Counted from the first letter of the stretch, positions 1-7,633 are shown. The stretch: DNA of 21,706 bases from an uncultured Eubacteriales bacterium (GCA_902772745.1 CACYBV010000252.1:1-21706); one strand, 5' to 3'. The notes: generated by a model not told the origin, from the letters alone. Numbers and translations are program-made.

Positions 1-14
1 GGGAAGATCCTGTC

Positions 15-43
15 TTGCTTTTTTCGTGTATATAGGGTATGAT
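15..43 (+). promoter_or_regulatory. Sigma-A promoter for the CoaX pair
   Basis: TTGCTT (15-20) and TATGAT (38-43) are separated by 17 bases. They match the sigma-A consensus at four and five of six positions. Transcription would start near base 50, about 60 bases before the first coding sequence, leaving a short leader that contains an inverted repeat. No coding sequence overlaps it inside the window. Confidence 0.65.
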
Positions 44-56
44 AAAGCATAATACC

Positions 57-92
57 CCGGCTGTTCCCGGTAAAAAAACCAGAACAGTCCGG
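57..92 (+). promoter_or_regulatory. Leader hairpin ahead of the first CoaX gene
   Basis: CCGG-CTGTTC (57-66) pairs with GAACAG-T-CCGG (82-92), giving a ten-pair stem with one bulged base and a 15-base A-rich loop. It lies between the predicted transcription start and the GGAGA ribosome binding site at 99-103. No T-run follows, so it is not a standard terminator. It could affect translation or mRNA stability; this is inference. Confidence 0.35.
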
Positions 93-109
93 TTCTTCGG
101 AGATAAATG

Positions 110-913
110 ATGATTCTTACAGTTAATATTGCGAACAGCCATATCTCGATCGGCTGTGTCGATCAGGAGAATGTACTTTTCCTGGAACGCATCTTTTCCG
201 ATCCGCATAAGACGGATCTCGAATATTCCGTAGACCTTCTGAATGCTTTCCGCCTGCACGGGCTGAACCGTGAAGAAATCACCGGCGCTGTGATTTCCTG
301 TGTGGTTCCGCAGCTTCTGTCGGTTTTCTCGGATGCCGTGGAACGGCTGTTTTCACTGAAGCCCTGTATTATCAGCGGAGAAAAGCAGCAGCTGATCCGC
401 TTTAAGACCGAGAATCCGGCGGAGGTCGGTTCCAATCTGATCGTCAATGCGGTCTCGGCGAGTGCCCTCTACGGGCTTCCGGTAATCGTGATCGATATGT
501 CCACGGCGACAACCGTAACGGTAATCGATGAAACGCGCACGCTTACAGGCGCCGCGATCCTTCCCGGTATGCAGACCTCGATGGACGCCCTTACAGGCGG
601 TGCTGCCCAGCTTTCGCAGACCAACATCAGCGCGGCGCTGACCGCTCTCGGGCGCACTACGGAGCAGTCCCTGAACGGCGGCGCGATCTACGGAAACGCG
701 GGCATGATCGACGGAATCCTCGACCGGATCGAAAAGGAGCTTTCAGAGCCTCCGAAAATCGTCGCGACCGGAAGGATCAGCCGGATTCTGATTCCGTACT
801 GCCGGCATGAAATCGTAATTGACGAGACGCTGACGGTCCGCGGGCTGGCAATGCTTTATGAAGACATGAGCAGCCCGCGCGGCGCGGCTTCTTTGGAAAG
901 GAGGCAGGCATGA
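110..913 (+). CDS. Type III pantothenate kinase-like protein with degenerate active site
   Basis: This is a CoaX-family (ASKHA fold) protein of 267 residues, close to the usual family length of about 255-260. CoaX phosphorylates pantothenate in the first step of coenzyme A synthesis. The family layout is clear: N-terminal phosphate loop, GSN motif at 107-109, STATT at 131-135, LPG at 151-153, GNAGMIDG at 195-202 and an ATG motif at 219-221. Key residues have changed: the phosphate loop reads VNIANS, with Asp6 replaced by Asn and the following Gly by Ala; the usual GADR reads GSNL, losing both Asp and Arg; DxGTAT reads DMSTAT; ATGG reads ATGR. Catalysis is therefore doubtful. I chose ATG 110 over ATG 107 because GGAGA at 99-103 then has a six-base spacer and because it aligns with the MILTV start of the next gene. 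It overlaps that gene by four bases. Confidence 0.85.
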   Translation: MILTVNIANSHISIGCVDQENVLFLERIFSDPHKTDLEYSVDLLNAFRLHGLNREEITGAVISCVVPQLLSVFSDAVERLFSLKPCIISGEKQQLIRFKTENPAEVGSNLIVNAVSASALYGLPVIVIDMSTATTVTVIDETRTLTGAAILPGMQTSMDALTGGAAQLSQTNISAALTALGRTTEQSLNGGAIYGNAGMIDGILDRIEKELSEPPKIVATGRISRILIPYCRHEIVIDETLTVRGLAMLYEDMSSPRGAASLERRQA

Positions 914-1677
914 TTCTGACGGTCGATATCGGAAACTCCAACATCTGCTTCGCGATTCATGCGGAAGATACGCCTGAACCGGTTTTCTTTGAACGGATCC
1001 ACACAAATCACAATAAAACCGCGCTTGAATACATGGTGGATATCCGGACCATTTTCGAACTGCACCACGTGTCCTTTACAACGGTAACTGACTGCGCGCT
1101 GAGTTCTGTCGTACCGGTTGTCACACCGGGTATTGAGGACGCGCTTCAAAGTCTTCTCTCCTGCCGGGTCTTTCGAATCACGCCTTTTGTGAACCTGCCC
1201 TACGGTGCAAACGCGGACGATATCTCCCCCGTCGGTTCGGACATACTCTGCGACAACGCGGGAACGATCCTGCAGTACGGGTATCCTGCGATGACCTTTG
1301 ATCTGGGAACGGCAACCGTGGCGTCTTCGCTGGATGATAAAGGCAATCTCGACGGTGTGCTGATCACGGCCGGCGTCCGGACTTCGCTGAATTCCCTGGT
1401 GTCCCGGACCGCTTCTCTCCCGCAGATCACACTGGACCCGCCGAAATCCGTGCTCGGCGAAAACACCGCCGAAGCCATGCGTTCCGGAATCATATACGGT
1501 ACCGCGGGTCTTATCGACGGCATCATCGACCGTACGGAGCAGGAAACCGGCCTCAGGTACACGGTCGTTGCCACCGGCGGCCTCTCACGCTTCATAGCGC
1601 CTTACTGCCGTCACGAAATCAGTCTCGACCCGACGCTTCTCATGAAGGGAATGTGGTCGCTTCTCAGAATCAATTAA
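910..1677 (+). CDS. coaX: Type III pantothenate kinase (CoaX) paralogue
   Basis: A 255-residue CoaX-family protein, homologous to the gene just upstream; both contain an identical PYCRHEI segment near the C terminus. The phosphate loop VDIGNS (residues 5-10) is intact, Asp is kept at 111 (GSD) and at 131 (DLGTAT), and ATGG is intact at 221-224. The Arg that normally follows the second Asp (GADR) is Ile here, so substrate binding may differ from textbook CoaX. The start is firm: ATG 910 overlaps the upstream stop as ATGA, with AAAGGAGG at 897-904. This arrangement implies translational coupling and near-equal production of the two proteins. CoaX is a dimer with its active site at the subunit interface, so a heterodimer with the upstream protein is plausible but unproven. 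The gene symbol is assigned by family; activity is not certain. Confidence 0.85.
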   Translation: MILTVDIGNSNICFAIHAEDTPEPVFFERIHTNHNKTALEYMVDIRTIFELHHVSFTTVTDCALSSVVPVVTPGIEDALQSLLSCRVFRITPFVNLPYGANADDISPVGSDILCDNAGTILQYGYPAMTFDLGTATVASSLDDKGNLDGVLITAGVRTSLNSLVSRTASLPQITLDPPKSVLGENTAEAMRSGIIYGTAGLIDGIIDRTEQETGLRYTVVATGGLSRFIAPYCRHEISLDPTLLMKGMWSLLRIN

Positions 1678-1683
1678 CAGGGT

Positions 1684-1730
1684 TTCCGGCAGATCTGACG
1701 GGATTTCCCGATCCTTTTCACCTGCCGGAA
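1684..1730 (+). terminator. Hairpin after the CoaX pair, possible terminator
   Basis: TTCCGGCAG (1684-1692) is the exact reverse complement of CTGCCGGAA (1722-1730), enclosing a further small GGGA-TT-TCCC palindrome. It starts seven bases after the stop. A second small hairpin (ATGACA 1731-1736 with TGTCAT 1746-1751) follows, and only a TTTT lies in its loop. The lack of a proper T-run makes intrinsic termination uncertain; it could instead be an mRNA 3'-end stabiliser. Confidence 0.4.
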
Positions 1731-1839
1731 ATGACATTAGTTTTCTGTCATCCTCCAGTCCGCCAGACATGGCACCGGGCTTATAGCATACCTTGCGAAC
1801 GCAGTGAGCAGGGGAATTCTGCCGCGAAAGGATTATTGA

Positions 1840-2628
1840 ATGGCTGTTGAATTTTCCTCAGCCCCGACGATGTTCGGCGCTTTTCATATCGGATGGCTCA
1901 TCGGAATCGCAGCGGCTGCGGTCCTGTTTTTCTTCGTGTTCCGAAAGCTCCCGGAAAAAGCACTTATGCACATTATTTTCGGGATCAGCGTCTTTATGGT
2001 GCTTGCGGAAATCTGGAAGCAGATTTTCTCCTACATTTACGTCTACGGACATCAGGTCAACATGTGGTATTTTCCCTGGCAGCTCTGTGACATCGCGATG
2101 TACCTCGGGGTGTCTCTTCCGCTCCTTAAAGGAAAAGCCCGGGAAACAGACCTTGTGTTTCTCGGGACCTTCTCCTTATTTGCCGCGGTTATGGCGCTTG
2201 CGGTTCCAGGGGATATGCTCCGGATCCAGATTCTTCTTGCGGCCCATGGATTCCTGTATCACGGGCTCATGATCCTGCAGTCGATGGCGGCGATCTTCAT
2301 TCTGCGGAAGCGTCTCCGGCAGAATTCCGGCAGCGCTGCGCAGGGCTTTTGGGGAAATGTCCGGGCCTTCTTTCCCGCGGCGCTTCTCTTCCTTGGGACC
2401 GCCGTCATAGCGGAGGCCATCAATATCCTGAGTCATGTCGCGCTCCACGACCGGAAACGCGAGCCGAATATGTTCAATATCACGCCCTATTACGAATCTA
2501 CCCAGCCCGTTTTTCACGAGATCGCGCTTGCAATCGGTATCATTCCGGAAATATTCCTGTATCTTTTCCTGATCATTCTCGTCGCGTTCGGAATTTTTTC
2601 CCTGATCAGAATCCGAAAAAACGACTGA
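1840..2628 (+). CDS. YwaF/TMEM164-like integral membrane protein
   Basis: A 262-residue protein with about seven hydrophobic membrane segments and short loops. It resembles the bacterial YwaF / TIGR02206 family, related to eukaryotic TMEM164. Diagnostic stretches are FPWQLCDIAMYLG (residues 78-90) and HGFLYHGLMILQ (136-147), plus an NMFN motif in the loop before the last helix. Cys83 and His141 are 58 residues apart. From memory, human TMEM164, an acyltransferase acting on ether phospholipids, uses a Cys/His pair (C123 and H181) with the same spacing. Bacterial members have no established function, so a lipid acyl-transfer role is inference. AAAGGA at 1827-1832 gives a seven-base spacer to ATG 1840. 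It follows the CoaX genes by 162 bases, and no clear promoter is visible in the gap. Confidence 0.75.
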   Translation: MAVEFSSAPTMFGAFHIGWLIGIAAAAVLFFFVFRKLPEKALMHIIFGISVFMVLAEIWKQIFSYIYVYGHQVNMWYFPWQLCDIAMYLGVSLPLLKGKARETDLVFLGTFSLFAAVMALAVPGDMLRIQILLAAHGFLYHGLMILQSMAAIFILRKRLRQNSGSAAQGFWGNVRAFFPAALLFLGTAVIAEAINILSHVALHDRKREPNMFNITPYYESTQPVFHEIALAIGIIPEIFLYLFLIILVAFGIFSLIRIRKND

Positions 2629-2679
2629 CAGCAGGCTTTGGCATCTGTACGAAAAACAAGCGGAGCTGCCGCCCTTAAG

Positions 2680-2711
2680 AAAAGCCGCGCATGCCGCGGG
2701 TTTTTGTTTTA
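2680..2711. terminator. Bidirectional terminator between convergent genes
   Basis: CCGCG (2685-2689) and CGCGG (2695-2699) form a GC stem around a CATGC loop, flanked by AAAA on the left and TTTTTGTTTT on the right. Read in either direction the stem is followed by a T-run, so it can end both the plus-strand membrane protein gene and the minus-strand three-gene operon. Confidence 0.7.
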
Positions 2712-3239
2712 CTTCCCGATATGAAGTGTGCTGGTACCGGCGGAATAAACCAGCTGGATATAATACCCTGCCTCATTGGATGCGGAATAGGAATAGATTT
2801 CCATACCATACGCGTTCTGATCCTCTGTATCCGGGTCAACTGTAAATCCGGCTTTCTGCAGTTCTTCCGCATATGCGCGAATTTCCTCAGCGTCTGCTCC
2901 GGTAAAGATGATCGTTACGGAATCCTCGGATTCCTCTGTCAGATAGATTTTAAAATCCGGCTGCGGTACAAGATCTGTAAATTCATTGTCCGGCCATTCG
3001 GCATGAAAAAGGTCGGGGATATCACTCGGAAGCGGTGAATCGTCTCCCTCGTCTTCCGGATCGGGATCCCCGGAATGCAGCTGTACTTCTCCGTATTCAT
3101 CATATCCCGGCCGTGTCAGCGGCTCGTCCCATTCTTCTGTACTCTGAATCTTCCCATAACCGGTCCGGCATGCGGAAAGCGAAATCAATACGGCAGATAC
3201 AGCAAGGATGAACAGCGTATTTCTTAAATGTCTGGTCAT
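2709..3239 (-). CDS. Small lipoprotein of unknown function
   Basis: A 176-residue protein with a lipoprotein signal: a basic N terminus, a hydrophobic stretch (residues 8-21) and lipobox LSAC with Cys24 as the lipidated residue. An acidic, Pro-rich linker (about 45-75) leads to a compact C-terminal domain starting around the WPDNEF motif. That domain has a helix (ADAEEIRAYAEELQKAG) followed by beta strands. It resembles small alpha/beta domains in many clostridial lipoproteins, possibly the DUF6591 type, but I cannot confirm this. It is the last gene of a three-gene operon, 15 bases after the upstream stop, with GGAGG before ATG 3239. It would be anchored on the outer face of the membrane. 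Confidence 0.75.
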   Translation of the reverse strand: MTRHLRNTLFILAVSAVLISLSACRTGYGKIQSTEEWDEPLTRPGYDEYGEVQLHSGDPDPEDEGDDSPLPSDIPDLFHAEWPDNEFTDLVPQPDFKIYLTEESEDSVTIIFTGADAEEIRAYAEELQKAGFTVDPDTEDQNAYGMEIYSYSASNEAGYYIQLVYSAGTSTLHIGK

Positions 3240-3254
3240 TTTTTCTGCCTCCTG

Positions 3255-4664
3255 CTATTTCGGAAAAGCAACTGTAATAACCGGGGAACTTTCCAGCGGC
3301 CTGAACACTGTTCCGAGAGGCTGGGAAATCGTTTCGGTAATGGTGTTTGACTGAACTGTTTTTCCGTCCATGACGCCGGTATACTCATTTCTGGCGTTTA
3401 CTTTGTCGACTTCTGTACTGGAGAATTCAATATCGTTGATGCCGACGGCATCCATGACCGCTTTTTCTTTCCAGACAACATGCCTGTAGAAACTGAAGGA
3501 CATCTCATCGCTTCCGGACTGAAAGCCGCCCTGCAGCACCGAAGCCTGCTGTACTCCTTTTTCTCCGGACAGTCTTATTGTCAGCATTGTCGTCAGTACG
3601 CGCCGAAGAACCGTCGGTTTTCCTTCGTTGGTCTCTTTTACCGCGTTTGCCATTAACTGTGCAAGCCGGGCACAGCCTTCAGTTCGCTCGATTCTTTGTT
3701 CAACCGGTGTAAAATCGGCACTTTCAAGGACCAGTGTGAGTTCCCCGACATAGTTTCCGGAAGCGCCGTAGTCTCCGTCAGCCTCCTTTTCCAGCTTTCC
3801 GTTCAGCGTTCCCGCCATTGTGACCCCGTCAATACCCCAGAAGGAACAGTTATAAGTCCGATAGTTCCGCTTTTCGTCAAAACTGATCGTCCAGACATTT
3901 GCCATGCCCTTTTTATCCGCCAGATCATTTGCCCGGCGGCTGCAGGAAACATAAAAATCGTTGATAATTTCAAGATTTTTCTCCAAAAGCTTCAGATAGG
4001 CGTCAAAGCGTTCGCTTCCGCCCAGCCAGCTGGCCGCCTGGTCCAGGCTGTTGACAATAATGCCGACAACCGGTTTGTCTTTCACGATGCCGGCCGCGTC
4101 GCCGGCCGCTTTTCCGACTTTTCCGCCGATACGGACCCCTGCTTTCAGCGCTTTTTTGGCCGCTTCCTTTGCTCCTGTCTTTGCTGATGAGGATGCGGCG
4201 GACATGTAATCCCCGTGCACCCAGTAGGCATAAAAATCCGCGACGCTTGCGGGGATGAAAGGAAGCGTAAGGTAAGACAGGTAAGTTTCAAGGACTTTGT
4301 CTTTCCAGTACTGTTCGGCGTCAGCTTCAACCCTGTTCGCAATTTCACTGACAAGCGCAACGCGCTCAACTGTCAGGCCTTTTTCATCCAGCACCTCATA
4401 TATGATTTTGTTCAGTTCTTCATAAGTCAGACCGACATTTCCCGTCAATGTCCCCTGAAAATGCAGGTCCCCGAGAGAGAGTTCCACCGGACAGAATGTT
4501 TCTCCGGATCCCCCTGCGGCTTTCTGAGTAATCCGGTTATAATTGATTCCGGCGATTTCGGCGAGATTATTGTTCTCAAAAGCGCGTACAGCAGATGCCG
4601 GGAAAAAGCCTGCCGTGAGAATCATCGCCAATAATACTGCAGCGATTTTCCTGATTTTTCTCAT
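3255..4664 (-). CDS. Secreted protein with Ala/Gly/Lys-rich amphipathic segment, unknown function
   Basis: A 469-residue exported protein that I do not recognise. The signal peptide covers residues 1 to about 28, with probable cleavage after VRA. Residues 75-150 are helical. Residues 156-196 form an unusual stretch rich in Ala, Gly and Lys with glycine spacing like that of membrane-active or tightly packed helices, followed by a hydrophobic run (PVVGIIVN, 198-205). Residues 255-469 look beta-rich, with alternating hydrophobic positions. It has very few cysteines and no lipobox. ATG 4664 overlaps the upstream stop as ATGA, and a GGAGGGGGG ribosome binding site precedes it, so it is translationally coupled to the upstream lipoprotein. 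A membrane-inserting or surface structural role is inference. Confidence 0.7.
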   Translation of the reverse strand: MRKIRKIAAVLLAMILTAGFFPASAVRAFENNNLAEIAGINYNRITQKAAGGSGETFCPVELSLGDLHFQGTLTGNVGLTYEELNKIIYEVLDEKGLTVERVALVSEIANRVEADAEQYWKDKVLETYLSYLTLPFIPASVADFYAYWVHGDYMSAASSSAKTGAKEAAKKALKAGVRIGGKVGKAAGDAAGIVKDKPVVGIIVNSLDQAASWLGGSERFDAYLKLLEKNLEIINDFYVSCSRRANDLADKKGMANVWTISFDEKRNYRTYNCSFWGIDGVTMAGTLNGKLEKEADGDYGASGNYVGELTLVLESADFTPVEQRIERTEGCARLAQLMANAVKETNEGKPTVLRRVLTTMLTIRLSGEKGVQQASVLQGGFQSGSDEMSFSFYRHVVWKEKAVMDAVGINDIEFSSTEVDKVNARNEYTGVMDGKTVQSNTITETISQPLGTVFRPLESSPVITVAFPK

Positions 4665-5551
4665 TTTCCCCCCTCCATTTCCTGCGCCGCATCGAGCATC
4701 GACTGTTTTAATGCGTTCAGATTCTCATCATCCGGAAAAATCACCAGGGCTTCGTCCATATATGCGCCCATCCGTCCAAGATCCGAACAGCAGAAAGAGC
4801 AGAAAGCCGCATTCTGCCAGACAGCAGCATCAAAGGGATCGATCTTCAGCGCGGTTTCCGCATAGTACAGCGCTTCCGGATAATCCCCGCTTTTGACATG
4901 GTCCGATGAGCATCCGAGAAGATATTCCTTGTCGAACATGCAGCGGTCCCATTCCCTGCCTGTAATCACAGGGTGGTAAACGGTATAAATGGAATCCTCA
5001 AGCTCCCTTAACTGGTCGCGAAGTGCGTACAGGGAATCGGTATCCATCTTTTTCAGATAATAAAAATCAAGACCTTCTTCGGGGAACATCGGCATGATCG
5101 AAGACCAGGCGTAAGGGTCTTCGCTTTCCTCATATTTTCCCTGAATCTCCAAAAGAAGCCCTTCAAAATAAGCAGGATACGGCGAAGAATAGTTGATCTC
5201 GGCGATCCTGCTCCAGCCGGTATAGCGGCTGTCCGAAGTAAACGAAGACAGCGTGTCTCCCTCCCCTTTCAGCCAGAGAATATATTCCGCCGCATACCGC
5301 AGCGCGCTTGTCGATGCCCCGGCGAAAGAATAGTAATATTCGCTCTGTACCGTCATCCCGATTTCTGCCATCTGATCGCCATAGCCCTTGATATCCTTCA
5401 TGGTTTTCATGAAGTCAGCATAGGAAGTCCCCTCTCCGGCAGCAGATTCATCGGTTTTCGGTTTATCAGCGGCCGGCGAAGTCCCGCTGCAGCCGCTGAG
5501 AAGATTAAGCAGAAACAGCGCAGCAAGAAATACGATTATCCCTTTCTTCAC
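4661..5551 (-). CDS. TPR-like lipoprotein
   Basis: A 296-residue lipoprotein starting at GTG 5551 (CGGAGG with a six-base spacer; the nearby ATG at 5557 runs into a stop after two codons). The signal is MKKGIIVFLAALFLLNLLSGC, with Cys21 in the lipobox. The C-terminal part, about residues 222-280, has tetratricopeptide-repeat character: GDYPEALYYAETALKIDP, then a second helical pair ending in EALVIFPDDENL. TPRs mediate protein-protein contact, so it may hold the secreted downstream protein at the cell surface. It is the first gene of the three-gene operon. The AT-rich stretch upstream (about 5600-5640) looks promoter-like, but I could not settle on one hexamer pair. Confidence 0.75.
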   Translation of the reverse strand: MKKGIIVFLAALFLLNLLSGCSGTSPAADKPKTDESAAGEGTSYADFMKTMKDIKGYGDQMAEIGMTVQSEYYYSFAGASTSALRYAAEYILWLKGEGDTLSSFTSDSRYTGWSRIAEINYSSPYPAYFEGLLLEIQGKYEESEDPYAWSSIMPMFPEEGLDFYYLKKMDTDSLYALRDQLRELEDSIYTVYHPVITGREWDRCMFDKEYLLGCSSDHVKSGDYPEALYYAETALKIDPFDAAVWQNAAFCSFCCSDLGRMGAYMDEALVIFPDDENLNALKQSMLDAAQEMEGGK

Positions 5552-5691
5552 AGCATACCTCCGAAAATCTGTTCATGGTCCGGTTACCCGGATCCATGCT
5601 CTTATATCTCTATATTTATCATATTCGAAGTGTAAGATCAAGGTTTTCCTGCAGAGAAGCAGTTCCTGATGCAGGGCGGATCACAGGAAAA

Positions 5692-5726
5692 CAGAGAAGC
5701 ACCGTAATTGCTGCGGTGCTCCTCTG
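5692..5726 (-). terminator. Probable terminator of the lipoprotein gene to its right
   Basis: CAGAG-A-AGCACCG (5692-5704) pairs with CGGTGCT-C-CTCTG (5714-5726), a 12-pair stem with one A/C mismatch and a nine-base loop. On the minus strand it is followed by TTTTCC. It lies 93 bases beyond the stop at 5819. The remaining bases of 5552-5818 show only the AT-rich upstream region of the 5551 operon; a 73-codon plus-strand frame there has no ribosome binding site and is not supported. Confidence 0.5.
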
Positions 5727-5818
5727 CTTAATTATTCAATCCGGAAGTTTCTGCGTCTTCTCCGGTGTTCGGATTCCCCGGATGGAATCTTTCTGACATA
5801 CAGTTTCTTTTCCTTCGC

Positions 5819-6523
5819 TCATTCTCTCATTAATTTCTCGAGATCGGCATCGGATTTTTCGCTGATTTCCCCCGTTTTATAGAAACGGGTCAGCAGGGTG
5901 GCGATTGCTTTTCCGTCGTAGGTGAAAACGAAATCGTAATAACCCGGTTCGCAGTAATCCTTGTTCAGGTAGAAGCTGCCCCAGCACCATTCATCCGGAT
6001 TCTCCGCGTCTGCGGGATAGTGCAGGTCGCAGTAGTTTGCAAAGTCCGGCATCAGATCGGAGAACTTGCAGTTGTTGTAATACTCCTGATCGTCGCGGTG
6101 CTTGAGTATCCAGACTCGAAGCGCGTAATCTTTGTCTGTGTCCGGGTAGAATTCAACCCACTCGTTCAGTTCAAAGATACAGCGGACGTCGGTAAGGGAT
6201 GACTTTTTGCTGTTGAAGCCCTCCGCAGTGCCGGCTTGGTTGCCTGTGATGATCACTCCGCGAAGGATCGAAGGATCCCTGTCGTCAAGATCAATGAGAC
6301 GCAGCTTTCCGTCAAGCTTTGCTTTCTCTGCAGGCGCTTCCGTTTTCGTCTCAGTCTTTTCTTCCGCCTCTTCGGCGGATTTTGTATCCGTATCTTTCTT
6401 TGTCTCTGCAGGCGCAGCGGCCGTGCTTTCCTTTTTATCCGTCCCGGGGGTCGAGCATCCTGAGCATCCTGCAAGGGAAAGCACCATCACTCCCGTCAGC
6501 AGAAATAACAACAGCTTTTTCAT
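5819..6523 (-). CDS. Lipoprotein of unknown function
   Basis: A 234-residue lipoprotein that I do not recognise beyond its export signal. MKKLLLFLLTGVMVLSLAGC gives a lipobox (LAGC, Cys20). A Lys/Glu/Ala/Thr-rich tether follows (residues 25-70), and then a folded domain with many aromatic and acidic residues (DLDDRDPSILRG, YYDFVFTYDGKAIATLLTRFY). The start at 6523 is well supported: AGGAGGA lies seven bases upstream, and the longer frame beginning at 6589 would start upstream of the predicted transcription start. It is a single-gene unit with its own promoter and a probable terminator. Confidence 0.75.
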   Translation of the reverse strand: MKKLLLFLLTGVMVLSLAGCSGCSTPGTDKKESTAAAPAETKKDTDTKSAEEAEEKTETKTEAPAEKAKLDGKLRLIDLDDRDPSILRGVIITGNQAGTAEGFNSKKSSLTDVRCIFELNEWVEFYPDTDKDYALRVWILKHRDDQEYYNNCKFSDLMPDFANYCDLHYPADAENPDEWCWGSFYLNKDYCEPGYYDFVFTYDGKAIATLLTRFYKTGEISEKSDADLEKLMRE

Positions 6524-6580
6524 CTGATTCCTCCTCATTTTCAGCCTGTATTGCAGAATCCTGCCAGATTCATATATTAC

Positions 6581-6609
6581 ACTATACATGATTTTGATCT
6601 GTATTTCAA
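6581..6609 (-). promoter_or_regulatory. Sigma-A promoter for the 6523 lipoprotein gene
   Basis: On the minus strand TTGAAA (6609-6604) and TATAGT (6586-6581) are separated by exactly 17 bases, each matching the consensus at five of six positions. Transcription would start near 6574, giving a leader of about 50 bases. This sets the translation start at 6523 rather than 6589. No convincing terminator for the preceding acetyltransferase unit is seen in 6610-6755. Confidence 0.75.
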
Positions 6610-6755
6610 GTGCATGCTGACATTTCGGCTGAAAGCCCTCACAATCATCCGGGTATGCTGGACAGCAAGAATATCCGGAACCGGACAGTTTTCATTTATG
6701 CAGGCTCCGAGACGCATCGATGAAATACCTGTCCGCATACAGCGCGAACCACAGA

Positions 6756-7320
6756 TTACTTTTCCGCGCGGAAATCATTTCTTCGAACCCCCGAAAAATC
6801 ATCCCCTCCAAGAAGCGCATAGACATAAGTATCTTTCCACACCGGTGTGCTATTTTCGCCTTTCCGAAAGTAAATATTCTGCCGGAAATGCGCCTCCCGG
6901 CACATTCCGACTTTTTCCAGAAGCTTCCAGGATGCGGTATTTCTGGGATCACACTCCGCAAAGATCCGGTGCGCACCCTGAAGAAACGCGTTTTCAATCA
7001 CTGCATAGAGCGCCTCCGCGGCATACCCCTGTCTCCGGTAATTTATATTGACAATGTAACCGACTTCCTTTGCTTCATAATCCCGGTTCCCGCAGAAAAC
7101 ATTGCCGATCACTTTTCCTGAGTCTGGAAGCTCAATTGCATAATATTCGTCCGATCCAAGCCGATACTGAAGATGCTCTCTTCCGTTCTCATAAGTGATT
7201 CCCGGGTATTCCTCAAACTCGTCGCCGCGAAGCTGCGCCAGGAATTCATACAGGTCGTCGTAATCCGACTCCCGGAACGGCCTGAGAAGAAGCCGTCCGC
7301 TCCGTCACGTCATATATCAT
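6756..7320 (-). pseudogene. GNAT acetyltransferase (Acetyltransf_3 type) with disrupted start
   Basis: An open frame from 7304 to 6756 encodes a full-length GNAT of the ribosomal-protein-alanine acetyltransferase (RimJ/RimL) style. It opens with RLLLRPFRESDYDDLYEFL and contains the acetyl-CoA motif YRRQGYAAEAL and later ECDPRNTASWKLLEKVGM. No start codon is available at its N terminus. ATG 7313 in this frame meets TGA after two codons. ATG 7320 is in another frame and reads MIYDVTER just before the break, which would continue correctly into RLLLRPF if one base near 7296 were removed. The first in-frame start, GTG 7112, would delete about 64 residues. It may be a frameshifted pseudogene, a recent mutation or a sequencing error. 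AGGAGG at 7341-7346 is 20 bases from ATG 7320, which is also abnormal. Confidence 0.65.
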
Positions 7321-7345
7321 GGATGCGGCTGTCGGGCAAACCTCC

Positions 7346-7537
7346 TTAGCGGCTGTCCGGAACACCGTAAAGCAGTCTTTTTACATCAAAATCATCCGAT
7401 GCTTCCCGAAGTTTCTGATCTCCGGAAGGGTCTGTTTCTGAAGCAGGGGTCGATGCCATAAGGTCCGGTCTCCAGCTGACGAAGGCTTTCTTTTTACTGA
7501 CCACGAAACCAGTAAACTTTTTCTTTTCTCTGGTCAT
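7346..7537 (-). CDS. Small basic hypothetical protein
   Basis: A 63-codon frame with GGAGG four bases before ATG 7537. The product has a basic N terminus (MTREKKKFTGFVVSKKKAF) and an acidic middle, with no signal peptide or membrane segment. I do not recognise it. Its TAA stop is merged with the AGGAGG that would serve the following acetyltransferase. The ATG overlaps, as ATGA, the stop of an out-of-frame 27-codon remnant upstream, so it could be a real small gene or the tail of a decayed one. Confidence 0.4.
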   Translation of the reverse strand: MTREKKKFTGFVVSKKKAFVSWRPDLMASTPASETDPSGDQKLREASDDFDVKRLLYGVPDSR

Positions 7538-7633
7538 GATGCCTCCGCCGGTATCAGGAAGTCTCCGAAAACTTCTGCAGCTTTCAGCGCCTCGGCCGTC
7601 TCCGTCCGTCTGTATAATCAGAAAATAATGCGC

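Noticed and set aside
1780..1835. Stretch with GCGAACGCAGTGAGCAGGG that looks like an rRNA or repeat fragment
   Set aside because: Too short to support any RNA gene, and no second copy of it is present in the window.
5575..5796. 73-codon plus-strand frame in the gap between two minus-strand operons
   Set aside because: No ribosome binding site or promoter, spans the probable terminator hairpin, and the product has no recognisable features.
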